This document shows, one piece after another, positions 45,965 to 54,466 of a DNA stretch of 64,000 bases (its first letter is position 1; the number at the start of each line of letters is the position of its first letter). The notes below the pieces were generated by a model that worked only from the letters and a program-made list of their open reading frames with translations, was not told where the DNA came from and did not search any database. Source of the stretch: Bacteroidales bacterium. Lineage in GTDB: Bacteria > Bacteroidota > Bacteroidia > Bacteroidales > VadinHA17. The position numbers and the translations under genes were made by a program. Location: positions 1 to 64,000 of the forward strand of contig JAIPBU010000015.1 of NCBI GenBank assembly GCA_021738535.1, given 5' to 3'.

Positions 45965-46702
45965 ATGAGTAGTGAATCGTTCAACTTCAACCAGTTTTTA
46001 AAAGATTCAGTTAATTCACTGACAAAACCAAAATCTTATTTTTCAGAGATGCCTGTAGAGGGCGGATTTGGAGTGCCAATAGTTAAAGCACTTATCTACG
46101 GTGCGCTGGCAGGTGTATTTACCTTCCTCTGGAGCCTCTTGAAAATAGGAGCAGCAACAACAGGAGTATTAGGAGGAGCAGTCGGAATAATGGCTTTTAT
46201 ATGGGCTATTATTGGAGCTCTGATAGGATTATTTATCGGGGCCGTTATTGTTCTGATAATCTCAGCTATATGCGGAGGCTCAACAGATTATGAAGCAAAT
46301 ACACGTGTTACAGCATCTCTGATGGTACTGATGCCCATAAATGCACTGTTTGGTTTCATCGGCGGAGGCGTAGGAGCGGTTATCGGCTTTATTATTAACC
46401 TCTATGGCTTACTGATGCTTTATCATGCTCTTAACGGATCACTAAAAGCTAAGGAGAGCACATCAAAAGTAATAACCATTATCCTGGCCGTGATAGTCCT
46501 GATATTCTTTATCGTGGGTATTTTTGCCAAGAGAACAGCCAATCGTTTCATGGATGACTTTGGTTCCGAGTTTGAACAGACAATGGAAGAGTACGGGGAA
46601 GACGTGGAAAAAAGCATGAAAGAAAGCATGAAAGATGTCACCGAAGAGCTCGAAAAGGCTAATGAAGACATGAAGGTAGAAGAAGTAGAAGAAGAAAAGT
46701 AG
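45965..46702 (+). CDS. YIP1-family membrane protein
   Basis: The 245-residue protein carries a YIP1-type domain: FNFNQFLKDSVNSLTKPKSYFSEMP at the N-terminus, then about five hydrophobic segments, with AYGG-type glycine-rich loops (LGGAVGIMAF, FIGGGVGAVIGF). The C-terminal 60 residues are a charged helix (MEEYGEDVEKSMKESMKDV), probably cytoplasmic and coiled. Function is unknown; the family is widespread. A terminator lies just downstream. Confidence 0.82.
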   Translation: MSSESFNFNQFLKDSVNSLTKPKSYFSEMPVEGGFGVPIVKALIYGALAGVFTFLWSLLKIGAATTGVLGGAVGIMAFIWAIIGALIGLFIGAVIVLIISAICGGSTDYEANTRVTASLMVLMPINALFGFIGGGVGAVIGFIINLYGLLMLYHALNGSLKAKESTSKVITIILAVIVLIFFIVGIFAKRTANRFMDDFGSEFEQTMEEYGEDVEKSMKESMKDVTEELEKANEDMKVEEVEEEK

Positions 46703-46724
46703 TGGATTAACAGGAAGAAACCAG

Positions 46725-46757
46725 AAGGGCAGCTTTTTAATTTAGCTGCCCTTTCCT
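46725..46757 (+). terminator. Rho-independent terminator after YIP1 gene
   Basis: AAGGGCAGCT (46725-46734) and AGCTGCCCTT (46744-46753), followed by a short T-rich stretch. Confidence 0.75.
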
Positions 46758-46760
46758 TTG

Positions 46761-46833
46761 AGCCTCTCACGGGACTCGAACCCGCGACCTGCTCATTACG
46801 AATGAGCTGCTCTGCCATCTGAGCTAAAGAGGC
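46761..46833 (-). tRNA. tRNA-Thr (anticodon CGU)
   Basis: Minus-strand cloverleaf: acceptor GCCTCTT/GAGAGGC, D arm AGCTCAGATGGCAGAGC, anticodon stem-loop GCTCA-TTCGTAA-TGAGC with anticodon CGT, and T arm GGGTTCGAGTCCC. No CCA is encoded. Confidence 0.95.
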
Positions 46834-46860
46834 TTTTGAAAAATTTTTCAAATTTAAGTA

Positions 46861-46898
46861 AAAAACCACTTTCTCTTAATATAATGAAAATGGTTTTT
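46861..46898 (-). terminator. Terminator after the TolQ-like gene
   Basis: The minus strand forms a 13-bp stem of AAAAACCATTTTC with GAAAGTGGTTTTT (one G-U), loop of 12 nt. It lies between the TolQ-like gene and tRNA-Thr. Confidence 0.55.
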
Positions 46899-46923
46899 CG
46901 TTTTTTGCATTTTAATTTTCTTA

Positions 46924-47304
46924 TTATGCGGTTTTCCTGCCCGCCAGGTAATCAAGAAGGAACCAGAAAAGGTAGGAGAGAAGGAAAATAACAGTGCCGT
47001 ATATAACGGTGATCATTGATACTTTCAGCCCTCCTGCCAGGATTGCCGGTGAAATATCCATTGCTTTTTCAATGGCCGTAAATGCACTGAAAAGACCAAT
47101 TAGCTGGCCCAGGATGCCGGAAATAAAAGCAAAAAGCCCCAGCGATTTAATATACGCCAGCTTTTTTCTTGTTTCTGCTATATCCTTGAAATCGTCCCTG
47201 ATAATAAGGAAGAGGTTGAAAACTGCTATTGCCAGGATCACAAAAAAGATCAGCGTAAGTATTCCCATGAATAATGGGCCACCCATATTAAATAATTTAA
47301 ACAT
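46924..47304 (-). CDS. MotA/TolQ/ExbB-like membrane protein
   Basis: The 126-residue protein (from ATG 47304, MFKLFNMGG) has three hydrophobic segments in the arrangement of the MotA/TolQ/ExbB family: GGPLFMGILTLIFFVILAIAVF, then LGLFAFISGILGQLIGLFSAF, and a closing VIYGTVIFLLSYLFWFLLDYL. The second, with a GILGQLIGLFSAF pattern, matches the TolQ pore helix. No ExbD/TolR partner is adjacent, so what it powers is unclear. It is divergent from the LytTR gene. A start at 47400 or 47328 (M of MIINQNL) is possible. Confidence 0.75.
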   Translation of the reverse strand: MFKLFNMGGPLFMGILTLIFFVILAIAVFNLFLIIRDDFKDIAETRKKLAYIKSLGLFAFISGILGQLIGLFSAFTAIEKAMDISPAILAGGLKVSMITVIYGTVIFLLSYLFWFLLDYLAGRKTA

Positions 47305-47454
47305 AATAATAAGATTTTGGTTAATAATCATTTGTTTCAAAGATAATTCAGAGAGGGTGTAGAAAGCAAGGTAGAAAACCTCATAAAACCTGTTATTCAT
47401 CGATTTTAATCCTGCAGAGTGGCCTTTTTGAGAAATTTAACGCATTTTTACACC

Positions 47455-48222
47455 ATGACTAAGACCGTAGGAGTAGTATACTGGATATTAGTATCTTTAT
47501 TATTGATACTGGTGTTTGGCAATTCAGCAGGCACTTATAAATATGCCTTCTATTTTGTCTCATTCTACATTCCTGTAATAATAGCAACAACGTGGATTAT
47601 TAATTCTGTACTTATTCCTGGTTACCTCTTTAAAAGACGTTTTTTTAAGTTTTTTCTCTATTTGTTTTATACCATAATAGTGTCTGTAAACCTCGTATTT
47701 ATTCTTGTCTTTTTGGCTTTCATGTTGCTCTCATATTACAGGATCGAAGATATAAATTCATTAATTACGGATTTCAGGCTGATGCCCCTGATTTTGTATT
47801 TAATAGTATTATTTACCTGCATTATTTCACTGGTACAACAATATTTTGAAGTGGTTGATAAACCAGGCAGCAGGGATGATAGTAAGGCGAATACAATTAT
47901 CGTAAGATCGGAGAGAAAAGATAGAAGGATAAAGCAGGATGATATTATTTATGTTGAAAGTATGGCTGATTATGTCAGGATATTCCTGGAGGGCGGCGAA
48001 AGGGTAATAACAAGAGCTACAATAAGTACGCTCCATAATAAATTGGGGAATAATTTTCTGAGGATTCACCGCTCATACATCGTAAATGCAGACAAAGTAA
48101 AATCCTTCTCAAGAGAAACTGTTCATGCAGGTAAAAAAGAATTACCTGTCAGCAGGACATATAAAGAACAGGCAGCAAAATTTCTTGGCCGGTACAAAAT
48201 AACTGCCGCGGGAAAATCTTAA
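47455..48222 (+). CDS. Membrane LytTR-domain transcription regulator
   Basis: A 255-residue protein with about four N-terminal membrane segments (residues 1-140) and a C-terminal LytTR DNA-binding domain: RRIKQDDIIYVESMADYVRIF, LHNKLGNNFLRIHRSYIVN and ELPVSRTYK. There is no receiver domain, so it is not a standard response regulator; the membrane part may sense a signal directly or work with a histidine kinase elsewhere. Start ATG 47455 (a GTG at 47419 is open too). Its stop is 15 bp from the end of the convergent 60-residue membrane protein gene. Confidence 0.85.
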   Translation: MTKTVGVVYWILVSLLLILVFGNSAGTYKYAFYFVSFYIPVIIATTWIINSVLIPGYLFKRRFFKFFLYLFYTIIVSVNLVFILVFLAFMLLSYYRIEDINSLITDFRLMPLILYLIVLFTCIISLVQQYFEVVDKPGSRDDSKANTIIVRSERKDRRIKQDDIIYVESMADYVRIFLEGGERVITRATISTLHNKLGNNFLRIHRSYIVNADKVKSFSRETVHAGKKELPVSRTYKEQAAKFLGRYKITAAGKS

Positions 48223-48237
48223 TATATGAGTTTAAGC

Positions 48238-48420
48238 TTACATAAGCAATTTGTCAAAAGCATGGTAAACAAGGAATACAGGCCATACCATGGCTTTAAG
48301 AAAACCCAGTACGCCAATCCAGAAACTTGTGGCATTGGCAATGAAATAAATTGCAGCTCCAATAAATCCCAGGCCATAAATGGCACTCGCAGGAGCGTTT
48401 TTTTGTGCATCTCTTGACAT
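48238..48420 (-). CDS. Small membrane protein, 60 residues
   Basis: A 60-residue frame from ATG 48420 (MSRDAQKNAPASAIYGLGFI). Two hydrophobic stretches, SAIYGLGFIGAAIYFIANAT and FWIGVLGFLKAMVWPVFLVY, are joined by a short turn, and the protein ends in FDKLLM. The look of a conserved, compact two-helix membrane protein and its clean frame support it as real. I do not know its family. An in-frame start at 48480 would add 20 non-hydrophobic residues and is less likely. Confidence 0.65.
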   Translation of the reverse strand: MSRDAQKNAPASAIYGLGFIGAAIYFIANATSFWIGVLGFLKAMVWPVFLVYHAFDKLLM

Positions 48421-48691
48421 AGCAGTTTGGTTTAATTTTTTAATGATTAGTCCTGGACCTCTATGGTCTTTCTTAACCAAAAATACTACAAAACTTCTAA
48501 TAGTATTGTTTCCCGGTATGGAAAATAACCTTAAACCGATTGCCAGAATGGGATGTTAATGGCGTAAGAGCTTAAGGTGCAACATTGTTTAGTATAATAA
48601 TTATTATTTAATACCTTAGCGGCTGATAACACTTATTAACTGATTTTACAGGAATAAACAGGGTGGTTACATTTTAAGTTTGGATTAATAT

Positions 48692-49528
48692 ATGGGTATT
48701 TTCAAAAGGATTTTTTCACATGTCGGGTCCGGGATGTCAACGGACAACTATTATAAATCTATGAATGAGGCTCTTGCCCGCATGAACAATGAGTATACAA
48801 TGCTTCATTACCCCTACCATGTCAATGAAGGCGAAAGTTTTTTTGATGCCCAGAAGAATCTCACGGACTATTGCATGTCTCATTTACCTCCTGTTAAAGG
48901 GAAAAACATACTTGAAATAGGTTGCGGTAATGGTGTTCAGGCCAGGTATATACTTGATAATTATTCTCCTGAATCCATAATTGCTGTTGATCTCAATTCA
49001 TCCAATATTGAAATTGCAAAGCAGGAAGCACAGGGCGGGACTTATAAAAATATAAAATTCCATGTAGACGATGCCCAGTACCTTTCTACTATTGAAAGTG
49101 ATTCAATTGATTACCTTATCAATATAGAATCGGCTTTTCATTATCCTGATAAACCCTCTTTTTTCAGGGAGATAAAGAGAGTTTTAAAGCCGGGGGGAGT
49201 GTACCTGATTGCTGATATCCTTACAACACCGCGCAAACGCAATTTTATTGGCAGGTACTGGAAGAACCGGATGAATCTGAATCACTGGCCGCAGGACATT
49301 TACGAGGAGGAATTGAAAAAGGCAGAGCTTAGCATAGACAGGTTTGCTGACATTACTCCCGGCGTAATTAAGAGTTTCAGGAATTACAGGCAGTGGATGA
49401 GGGAAATAGAGAAAAGGCATGTTCTTGAGGACACCCTCCTGAAATTATACTATACAATTCATGTTGAGCTTAATATCCATCTTCTTAAGAAAAGAAGGCG
49501 CTATTGTGTTATTACGGGGGTGAAATAA
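48692..49528 (+). CDS. SAM-dependent methyltransferase
   Basis: The 278-residue protein is a class I methyltransferase. Motif I is ILEIGCGNGVQARYIL (about residues 71-86), the acidic loop is AVDLNSSNIEIAK, and the post-motif LKPGGVYLIADIL is clear. Substrate is not evident; the size and the C-terminal helical part resemble ubiquinone/sterol-type or small-molecule methyltransferases. The next gene, a sulfotransferase-like gene, is on the opposite strand. Confidence 0.85.
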   Translation: MGIFKRIFSHVGSGMSTDNYYKSMNEALARMNNEYTMLHYPYHVNEGESFFDAQKNLTDYCMSHLPPVKGKNILEIGCGNGVQARYILDNYSPESIIAVDLNSSNIEIAKQEAQGGTYKNIKFHVDDAQYLSTIESDSIDYLINIESAFHYPDKPSFFREIKRVLKPGGVYLIADILTTPRKRNFIGRYWKNRMNLNHWPQDIYEEELKKAELSIDRFADITPGVIKSFRNYRQWMREIEKRHVLEDTLLKLYYTIHVELNIHLLKKRRRYCVITGVK

Positions 49529-49660
49529 TCATAAGAGATAACCGGGAAACCGTAATCAGTCATTTCAGGGTAAAAATCCAGGATAAGAAAATTTTTATCA
49601 ACTATTCTGATATGGAAAAACCATGATTTTACGCCAGGCAGACTGGAGTAAGCAACACGA

Positions 49661-50431
49661 CTAAGACATTTTTAATAGCTGTCTGTAAATAAACTTGTTA
49701 TAAAGGAATCCTGCTTTGAATCTACGCAAGCTTTTTTTATCATGATCTGTCATTGGAGATTGTTGGTTATCAAGTTTCTCCGAATACCTGTTCACCAATG
49801 GCATGTAGATTTCTTTCATTGCAAAATCATATAGTTGCCGGTCGGATTCATTATATTTTTTTAGCAGAGCCAGGCTTTTTTCATCGCTGAGTAGTTTCTT
49901 TTTTATTTCGTTGGAAGAAGCTACTATCATTTTTTTGTATTTAAGACTGAGGGGTTGTTCCAGCAAAAAATTTAGTAAGAGCAATGATTCATCGAACTTT
50001 TCTGTGAAACCGACAAAGAAATAATCATTCTTCAGCAAATCCTTTGCTCTTTGCAGGTCATTATTCCCACTTATTGACCTTACCATAAAATTCTGATATT
50101 CCTCCTGCTGAATCCACTCCCCGAAACTCATTTCCAGGTTGTTCCTCAGTACTTTGTCCTGGTAGTGAGAGGCACACCTGGTATACGGATCCCTGAGAAT
50201 AGTGATTAACCTGGCATTTTCCTCCTTTATATTGAGTGGCGGATCAGAGAGATTATGACCTGAGACTGCCTTTATCCCGAAAAAATAGCGACGGGCCCGG
50301 TCCAGGTCTTTTTTTGTAAAAACAGCTTTCCTGGTTTTGTTTGCATCAACAGTATGAATCCCGTAATTGCTGAACAATATTGATTTAAATGTTGTCCCTG
50401 CTGTTTTTGGGATATGAGTAAAAAGGATCAT
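49661..50431 (-). CDS. Sulfotransferase-family protein
   Basis: The 256-residue protein fits the PAPS-dependent sulfotransferase family. The 5'-phosphosulfate loop is THIPKTAGTTFKSIL at the N-terminus and the 3'-phosphate motif is TILRDPYTRCASHYQ. The fold class is that of carbohydrate or heparan-type sulfotransferases. The acceptor is unknown. Divergent from the outer-membrane/caspase pair. Confidence 0.82.
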   Translation of the reverse strand: MILFTHIPKTAGTTFKSILFSNYGIHTVDANKTRKAVFTKKDLDRARRYFFGIKAVSGHNLSDPPLNIKEENARLITILRDPYTRCASHYQDKVLRNNLEMSFGEWIQQEEYQNFMVRSISGNNDLQRAKDLLKNDYFFVGFTEKFDESLLLLNFLLEQPLSLKYKKMIVASSNEIKKKLLSDEKSLALLKKYNESDRQLYDFAMKEIYMPLVNRYSEKLDNQQSPMTDHDKKSLRRFKAGFLYNKFIYRQLLKMS

Positions 50432-50511
50432 AGATACTTTATGTAAAGGCGTAAAGATAATAATTACTTAATTCTTTTATGTTTGCCGGGAGCCTGGAAA
50501 AAATAAAATAT

Positions 50512-50541
50512 TTGACTTGTTGTTACAATTACCTACCTTTA
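50512..50541 (+). promoter_or_regulatory. Candidate promoter of the 50583-52377 pair
   Basis: TTTG at 50512-50515 and TACCTTTA at 50534-50541, spacer 18 bp. The match to TAnnTTTG is seven of eight. Confidence 0.4.
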
Positions 50542-50582
50542 AAATAAATCATTAGGCTATAAGACCTTTGCCTTACCGGGAA

Positions 50583-51485
50583 ATGGATAAGACACATTTG
50601 ATAAAGACAATATTTCTGTTTCTATTAATATCTGTACCTGGTACGGGTACAGCACAACGAATAGAAAATGTCAGGACTGAGGTAGAAGGGGAGGAAATAC
50701 ATATTTATTATGACCTTCTTGGCGTTGAGGCTAACAGTTCTGTTATTGTCAAAGTCTATTTATCTACGGATGGTGGAGATACGTATGGCAAGCCTTTGAG
50801 AAGTGTTTCGGGCGATATTGGCATTGTTACCGGGGCAGGAAAAGACAGGTGCATAGTGTGGGATGTTTTCAGGGATGTGGATGAGCTCGTAAGTGTAAAT
50901 GTTAAGTTTAAAGTAAGGGCTGAACCACTAAAAACCGAACAAGCCCTGGTAGCTCCGGGAAGGGTATTTAAAATAGACATAAATACCAACATTGGTTCAA
51001 AGAGCATTCTTGATTATAATTCATATGGAATAAACATTAAGGGTTGTTTATATTTAAACCAGCTGGGAATTGGTTTGCGGGCTGATTATTACAAAACTTA
51101 CCGCGCCGGTATAAATTATTCCCATAATAGTACTTTTCTTACTGACACGGGTAGTTATTGGGGATATTCAGGGGGAGCAATCATTGAATATGATTTTATT
51201 AAGGATGATAAATATTCTCTCTATCCCTTTCTGTACATTGGCCAGTCAAAAATTAACTATGAATATAATCCTGAATACAGGCAGGATGACTTTTTCAAGT
51301 ATTCAGTTTTTGGAAGCCTGGGACTGGGCTTTGATATACGGGCATACAGGTTCCTTTACCTGGGTATTGAACTTGAATATTTAGTTTCTCCCTGGTTGGA
51401 TATTGTCCCATCGCCTGAACCCGATGAAGGACTGGATGGTTTTAGTATTGGTTTTGCGGTCAAATTTGTAATTGATACCGGTTGA
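50583..51485 (+). CDS. Outer-membrane beta-barrel-type protein with N-terminal beta domain
   Basis: A 300-residue exported protein from ATG 50583, with signal peptide (IKTIFLFLLISVPGTGTAQ). Residues about 25-120 are a small beta-sandwich-like domain (IHIYYDLLGVEANSSVIVKVYLS). The rest has alternating hydrophobic/polar strands of an outer-membrane barrel: GIGLRADYYKTYRAGINYSH, LGLGFDIRAYRFLYLGIELE, ending FAVKFVIDTG. I do not recognise its family. It lies 7 bp before the caspase gene and is likely cotranscribed. Confidence 0.7.
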   Translation: MDKTHLIKTIFLFLLISVPGTGTAQRIENVRTEVEGEEIHIYYDLLGVEANSSVIVKVYLSTDGGDTYGKPLRSVSGDIGIVTGAGKDRCIVWDVFRDVDELVSVNVKFKVRAEPLKTEQALVAPGRVFKIDINTNIGSKSILDYNSYGINIKGCLYLNQLGIGLRADYYKTYRAGINYSHNSTFLTDTGSYWGYSGGAIIEYDFIKDDKYSLYPFLYIGQSKINYEYNPEYRQDDFFKYSVFGSLGLGFDIRAYRFLYLGIELEYLVSPWLDIVPSPEPDEGLDGFSIGFAVKFVIDTG

Positions 51486-51492
51486 AAATGTT

Positions 51493-52377
51493 ATGGGATT
51501 AAAGCAATGGCAAATATTAATTATCTCCCTGATTTTAATAATCTGTGGTAATTCTCTTTACAGCCAGGTTGAAGGTGAAAGTAAGGTGACAACCATAATA
51601 ATAAAAAAGCCAGATCAATATGTTCCTTCAGATCAACAACCTGGTGACAGCGCTATAATTGAGGATTACAATACAATAGAGAACCATGCTTTTATTATTG
51701 GTATAAATTCATATAATGATCCTGCCCTGCCTGATCTTGATAACCCGATATCTGACGCGACCCTGTTTTATATCAGCCTGATTGGTAATTATACATTTGA
51801 CCCGGAGAATGTCATTATGCTTAAAGATCCCACGCGGGCTCAGATTATAGAGAAACTTGACGAGTTGAGTAATACACTTACAAGAAGGGACAACCTGGTT
51901 ATTTTCTATGCCGGTCACGGATCATGGGACAAAAGAAAAGAAACAGGATACTGGTTACCTTCTGATGCTGATAAATCATCGAGTGCAAACTGGCTACGTA
52001 ACAGTACAATTCAGGATTTTATAGAGGATATAGATACTCAGCATACCTTATTGATAACAGATGCCTGTTTTGCCGGGGCAATATTTAAATCGAGAAGTGG
52101 GTTTGCAGATGCTTCTCTTGCAGTTAATAAGGTTTATGCAATGCCAAGCCGGAAAGCAATGACAAGCGGAACTCTTGAGCAGGTACCTGACAGGAGTGTA
52201 TTCCTTGAATACTTGCTTAAGAGACTAAATGATAATGAAAAGAAGTACATTTCAGCAAGGGAGATATATAACAGCTTCTTTGAAGCGGTGCTTAATAATA
52301 GCCCCAATGTTCCTCAGTACGGTGTAATACAAAATACCGGTGATGAAGGCGGAGATTTTATATTTATTAAACGGTAA
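51493..52377 (+). CDS. Exported caspase-family (C14) peptidase
   Basis: The 294-residue protein has an N-terminal hydrophobic signal (about 1-24) and a caspase/metacaspase-like p20 domain from residue 60. The catalytic His142 is in IFYAGHGSW and the catalytic Cys192 is in LLITDACFAGAIF. The substrate-binding DNPISDATLF fits the clan CD pattern. ATG 51493 is chosen; an upstream TTG would overlap the previous gene. Exported orthocaspases may cleave after basic residues, but substrates are not known for this type. It pairs with the barrel protein upstream. Confidence 0.85.
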   Translation: MGLKQWQILIISLILIICGNSLYSQVEGESKVTTIIIKKPDQYVPSDQQPGDSAIIEDYNTIENHAFIIGINSYNDPALPDLDNPISDATLFYISLIGNYTFDPENVIMLKDPTRAQIIEKLDELSNTLTRRDNLVIFYAGHGSWDKRKETGYWLPSDADKSSSANWLRNSTIQDFIEDIDTQHTLLITDACFAGAIFKSRSGFADASLAVNKVYAMPSRKAMTSGTLEQVPDRSVFLEYLLKRLNDNEKKYISAREIYNSFFEAVLNNSPNVPQYGVIQNTGDEGGDFIFIKR

Positions 52378-52406
52378 GTGTTCTGTTTATTACCTGAATA
52401 ATAGCA

Positions 52407-52937
52407 TCAATCACCTTTTTTTTCAGCCCTCATCAGTTTTCCTAAATCAATTCCAAACATTATAATGACGTTTGGAACTTCGGGGTTTAAATTTAAGTTG
52501 CAGTCTGCACTTATAGCTGCAAATTTGGTTGGAAACAACTTAATACCTGTTCTCAGGACAAGACCAACCGAAAAAAATCTTGAATGATAATCTGATAACC
52601 TCCTTTGTCCCCATAGTGGCGCAAGCCCACCCTGAACCTGGTATCTGTACCAATGACTGCCCCAGAATCTGCCGTATAATAAATTAATATTATTTGTTAC
52701 ATAATCTTCTTCGCCAAAAAGAACAAATTCAGTAAAGTTTGAATAGCCTGCAGAATATATATTCTGTCCTCTGAAGAAACAAACCTCCAGGCTTCCTGTA
52801 ATACCACTATCATATTTAAATGGATATCCTGCTCCTATCCTGGGATTTACTGAAAAACCCTTAAAATCATCCTGGGCTTTTAATACCGAGGGAAATATCA
52901 GAAGTATTATCAGGATAAGCTTTAATAAAGAATTCAT
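52407..52937 (-). CDS. Small exported outer-membrane-type protein
   Basis: A 176-residue protein with a signal peptide (LLKLILIILLIFPSVLKAQ). The mature part has alternating beta strands and many aromatic residues (NPRIGAGYPFKYDSGITGSLE, WYRYQVQGGLAPLWG), as in a small porin-like or lipid-binding barrel. I do not recognise the family. ATG 52946 (MDAMNS) is an equal alternative start. It is on the minus strand, converging with the caspase gene. Confidence 0.62.
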   Translation of the reverse strand: MNSLLKLILIILLIFPSVLKAQDDFKGFSVNPRIGAGYPFKYDSGITGSLEVCFFRGQNIYSAGYSNFTEFVLFGEEDYVTNNINLLYGRFWGSHWYRYQVQGGLAPLWGQRRLSDYHSRFFSVGLVLRTGIKLFPTKFAAISADCNLNLNPEVPNVIIMFGIDLGKLMRAEKKGD

Positions 52938-53025
52938 AGCATCCATATTTAGGATAGGATTAAGCAATTTAATTGATTTAGCAAAATAAACCAAGTATTT
53001 AGTAATTTTGTTTCGTTCTTTTTTT

Positions 53026-54459
53026 ATGCCTAAATTTGAGTATGTTAGCATACCTTATTCTCTTAGGATGAAAAGCAAACATTTGTTTATTGGTGTTTTT
53101 CTGCTTGCTGTAGTAGTGAGGTTTCTCCTGAATTTCAGTATAGAACTAATACCAGGGGCAGGAGGAGGTTATAGTATAGTTCAGATAAGGGAGATTATTG
53201 AAGAAGGGCACCTGGCAATGAGCGATATGCCCCTTGTCTTTTATTTTAATTCCCTGGTAGTTAAGATAATAATCTCGATTTTTCCGAATTGCCCGATGGA
53301 TAATCTCATTATCAATGTATACAAGATTATTGACTGTATTGCTTTACCTTTATTACTGATCCCTCTCTACAGGATACAAAAAGATATTTTCAAATATTCA
53401 TATTCAAAGATATTCCTGGCAGCAGTTGCCGGTTTTGCTGTATTATCATATGCTCCGATTGAATTAGCCTCAGATGCCCAGAAAAATTCAATCGGACTTG
53501 TATTTATGACCGCATTTATATATTCTTTTCTGAAATACCTGAAAGGAAGGTCTGTGAAAGATCTACTACTCTCAGTAACGATGCTTATTTTAACCGGGCT
53601 TGCTCACTTTGGGACTTTCACGCTGAGTGTATGTTTCCTGTTGCTTGCTCTGGTTCTCTTTTACAGATGGAAAGCAATCATACCGGTAATTGGACTTGGT
53701 ATTACCGCTGTTCTCCTTATAGCCGTTTTCGATCCTTCGCGGGCAAAGGAAATGCTTACATTCTGGCTAAATTCTTTCAGTGTTTTTCTAAGCCCCAGGC
53801 TGTTATATTACCCTCATGGTATATTTAATTATATTTCAGCATTTGTCATTATCTGGTTTATTATCAGGATCCTCAGAAAAAACAAGGCAGCTCTTATTAC
53901 TTATGACAGAAGAATTCTGTTGTTATTCATGATTTTCATTGCCATACTGGCCTTCCCTTTTTTCAGATTTGAATACGGGAGGCGACTAGGATTGATGCTT
54001 TTTGTCCCCCAGTCAATAGTTTTATTTGTCCTGTACCCATATTTCAGTAAACGTGCAGCACTCATAATAGCATATTTTGTACTGGCTCTTACGGTTTTTA
54101 CTGCTACAATCAGAGTTGCCAGTCCCAAACCCCTGGCAATTACCGGGGAATCTTATTCAGACCTTATGAAAATAAAGGATGAGTTAAAGGATCCTGACAC
54201 GACAATAATATTTGTGCGTCACGGTCTTGAGTGGTGGCTTATCTGGGAGTTCAGGGTAAAGATTGCACAACCACATATTCAGGTAAATGAAGAACTCGTC
54301 AGCAAATATGATCATATATTCTTCCTGATACAGAAGAAGGGAGAAAATGATTTCTATCCCGGAAGGTCCAGTCCTTTCCGAAAGCCACAGGCACCCGAAG
54401 CAGCCGTACTGGTATATGATTCGGGGTATTTTGAAATGTACGAATTGGGAGAAGATTAA
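53026..54459 (+). CDS. Polytopic membrane protein (GT39-like, unassigned)
   Basis: A 477-residue integral membrane protein with ten or more hydrophobic segments. The layout (short N-terminus, first luminal loop with ELIPGAGGGYSIVQIREII, and a C-terminal soluble domain of about 110 residues) resembles dolichol-sugar-type glycosyltransferases, but I see no clear catalytic motif. A -7-like TAATTTTG (53003-53010) lies 15 bp before ATG 53026; ATG 53068 is an alternative. Function not assigned. Confidence 0.6.
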   Translation: MPKFEYVSIPYSLRMKSKHLFIGVFLLAVVVRFLLNFSIELIPGAGGGYSIVQIREIIEEGHLAMSDMPLVFYFNSLVVKIIISIFPNCPMDNLIINVYKIIDCIALPLLLIPLYRIQKDIFKYSYSKIFLAAVAGFAVLSYAPIELASDAQKNSIGLVFMTAFIYSFLKYLKGRSVKDLLLSVTMLILTGLAHFGTFTLSVCFLLLALVLFYRWKAIIPVIGLGITAVLLIAVFDPSRAKEMLTFWLNSFSVFLSPRLLYYPHGIFNYISAFVIIWFIIRILRKNKAALITYDRRILLLFMIFIAILAFPFFRFEYGRRLGLMLFVPQSIVLFVLYPYFSKRAALIIAYFVLALTVFTATIRVASPKPLAITGESYSDLMKIKDELKDPDTTIIFVRHGLEWWLIWEFRVKIAQPHIQVNEELVSKYDHIFFLIQKKGENDFYPGRSSPFRKPQAPEAAVLVYDSGYFEMYELGED

Positions 54460-54466
54460 GACGGGA

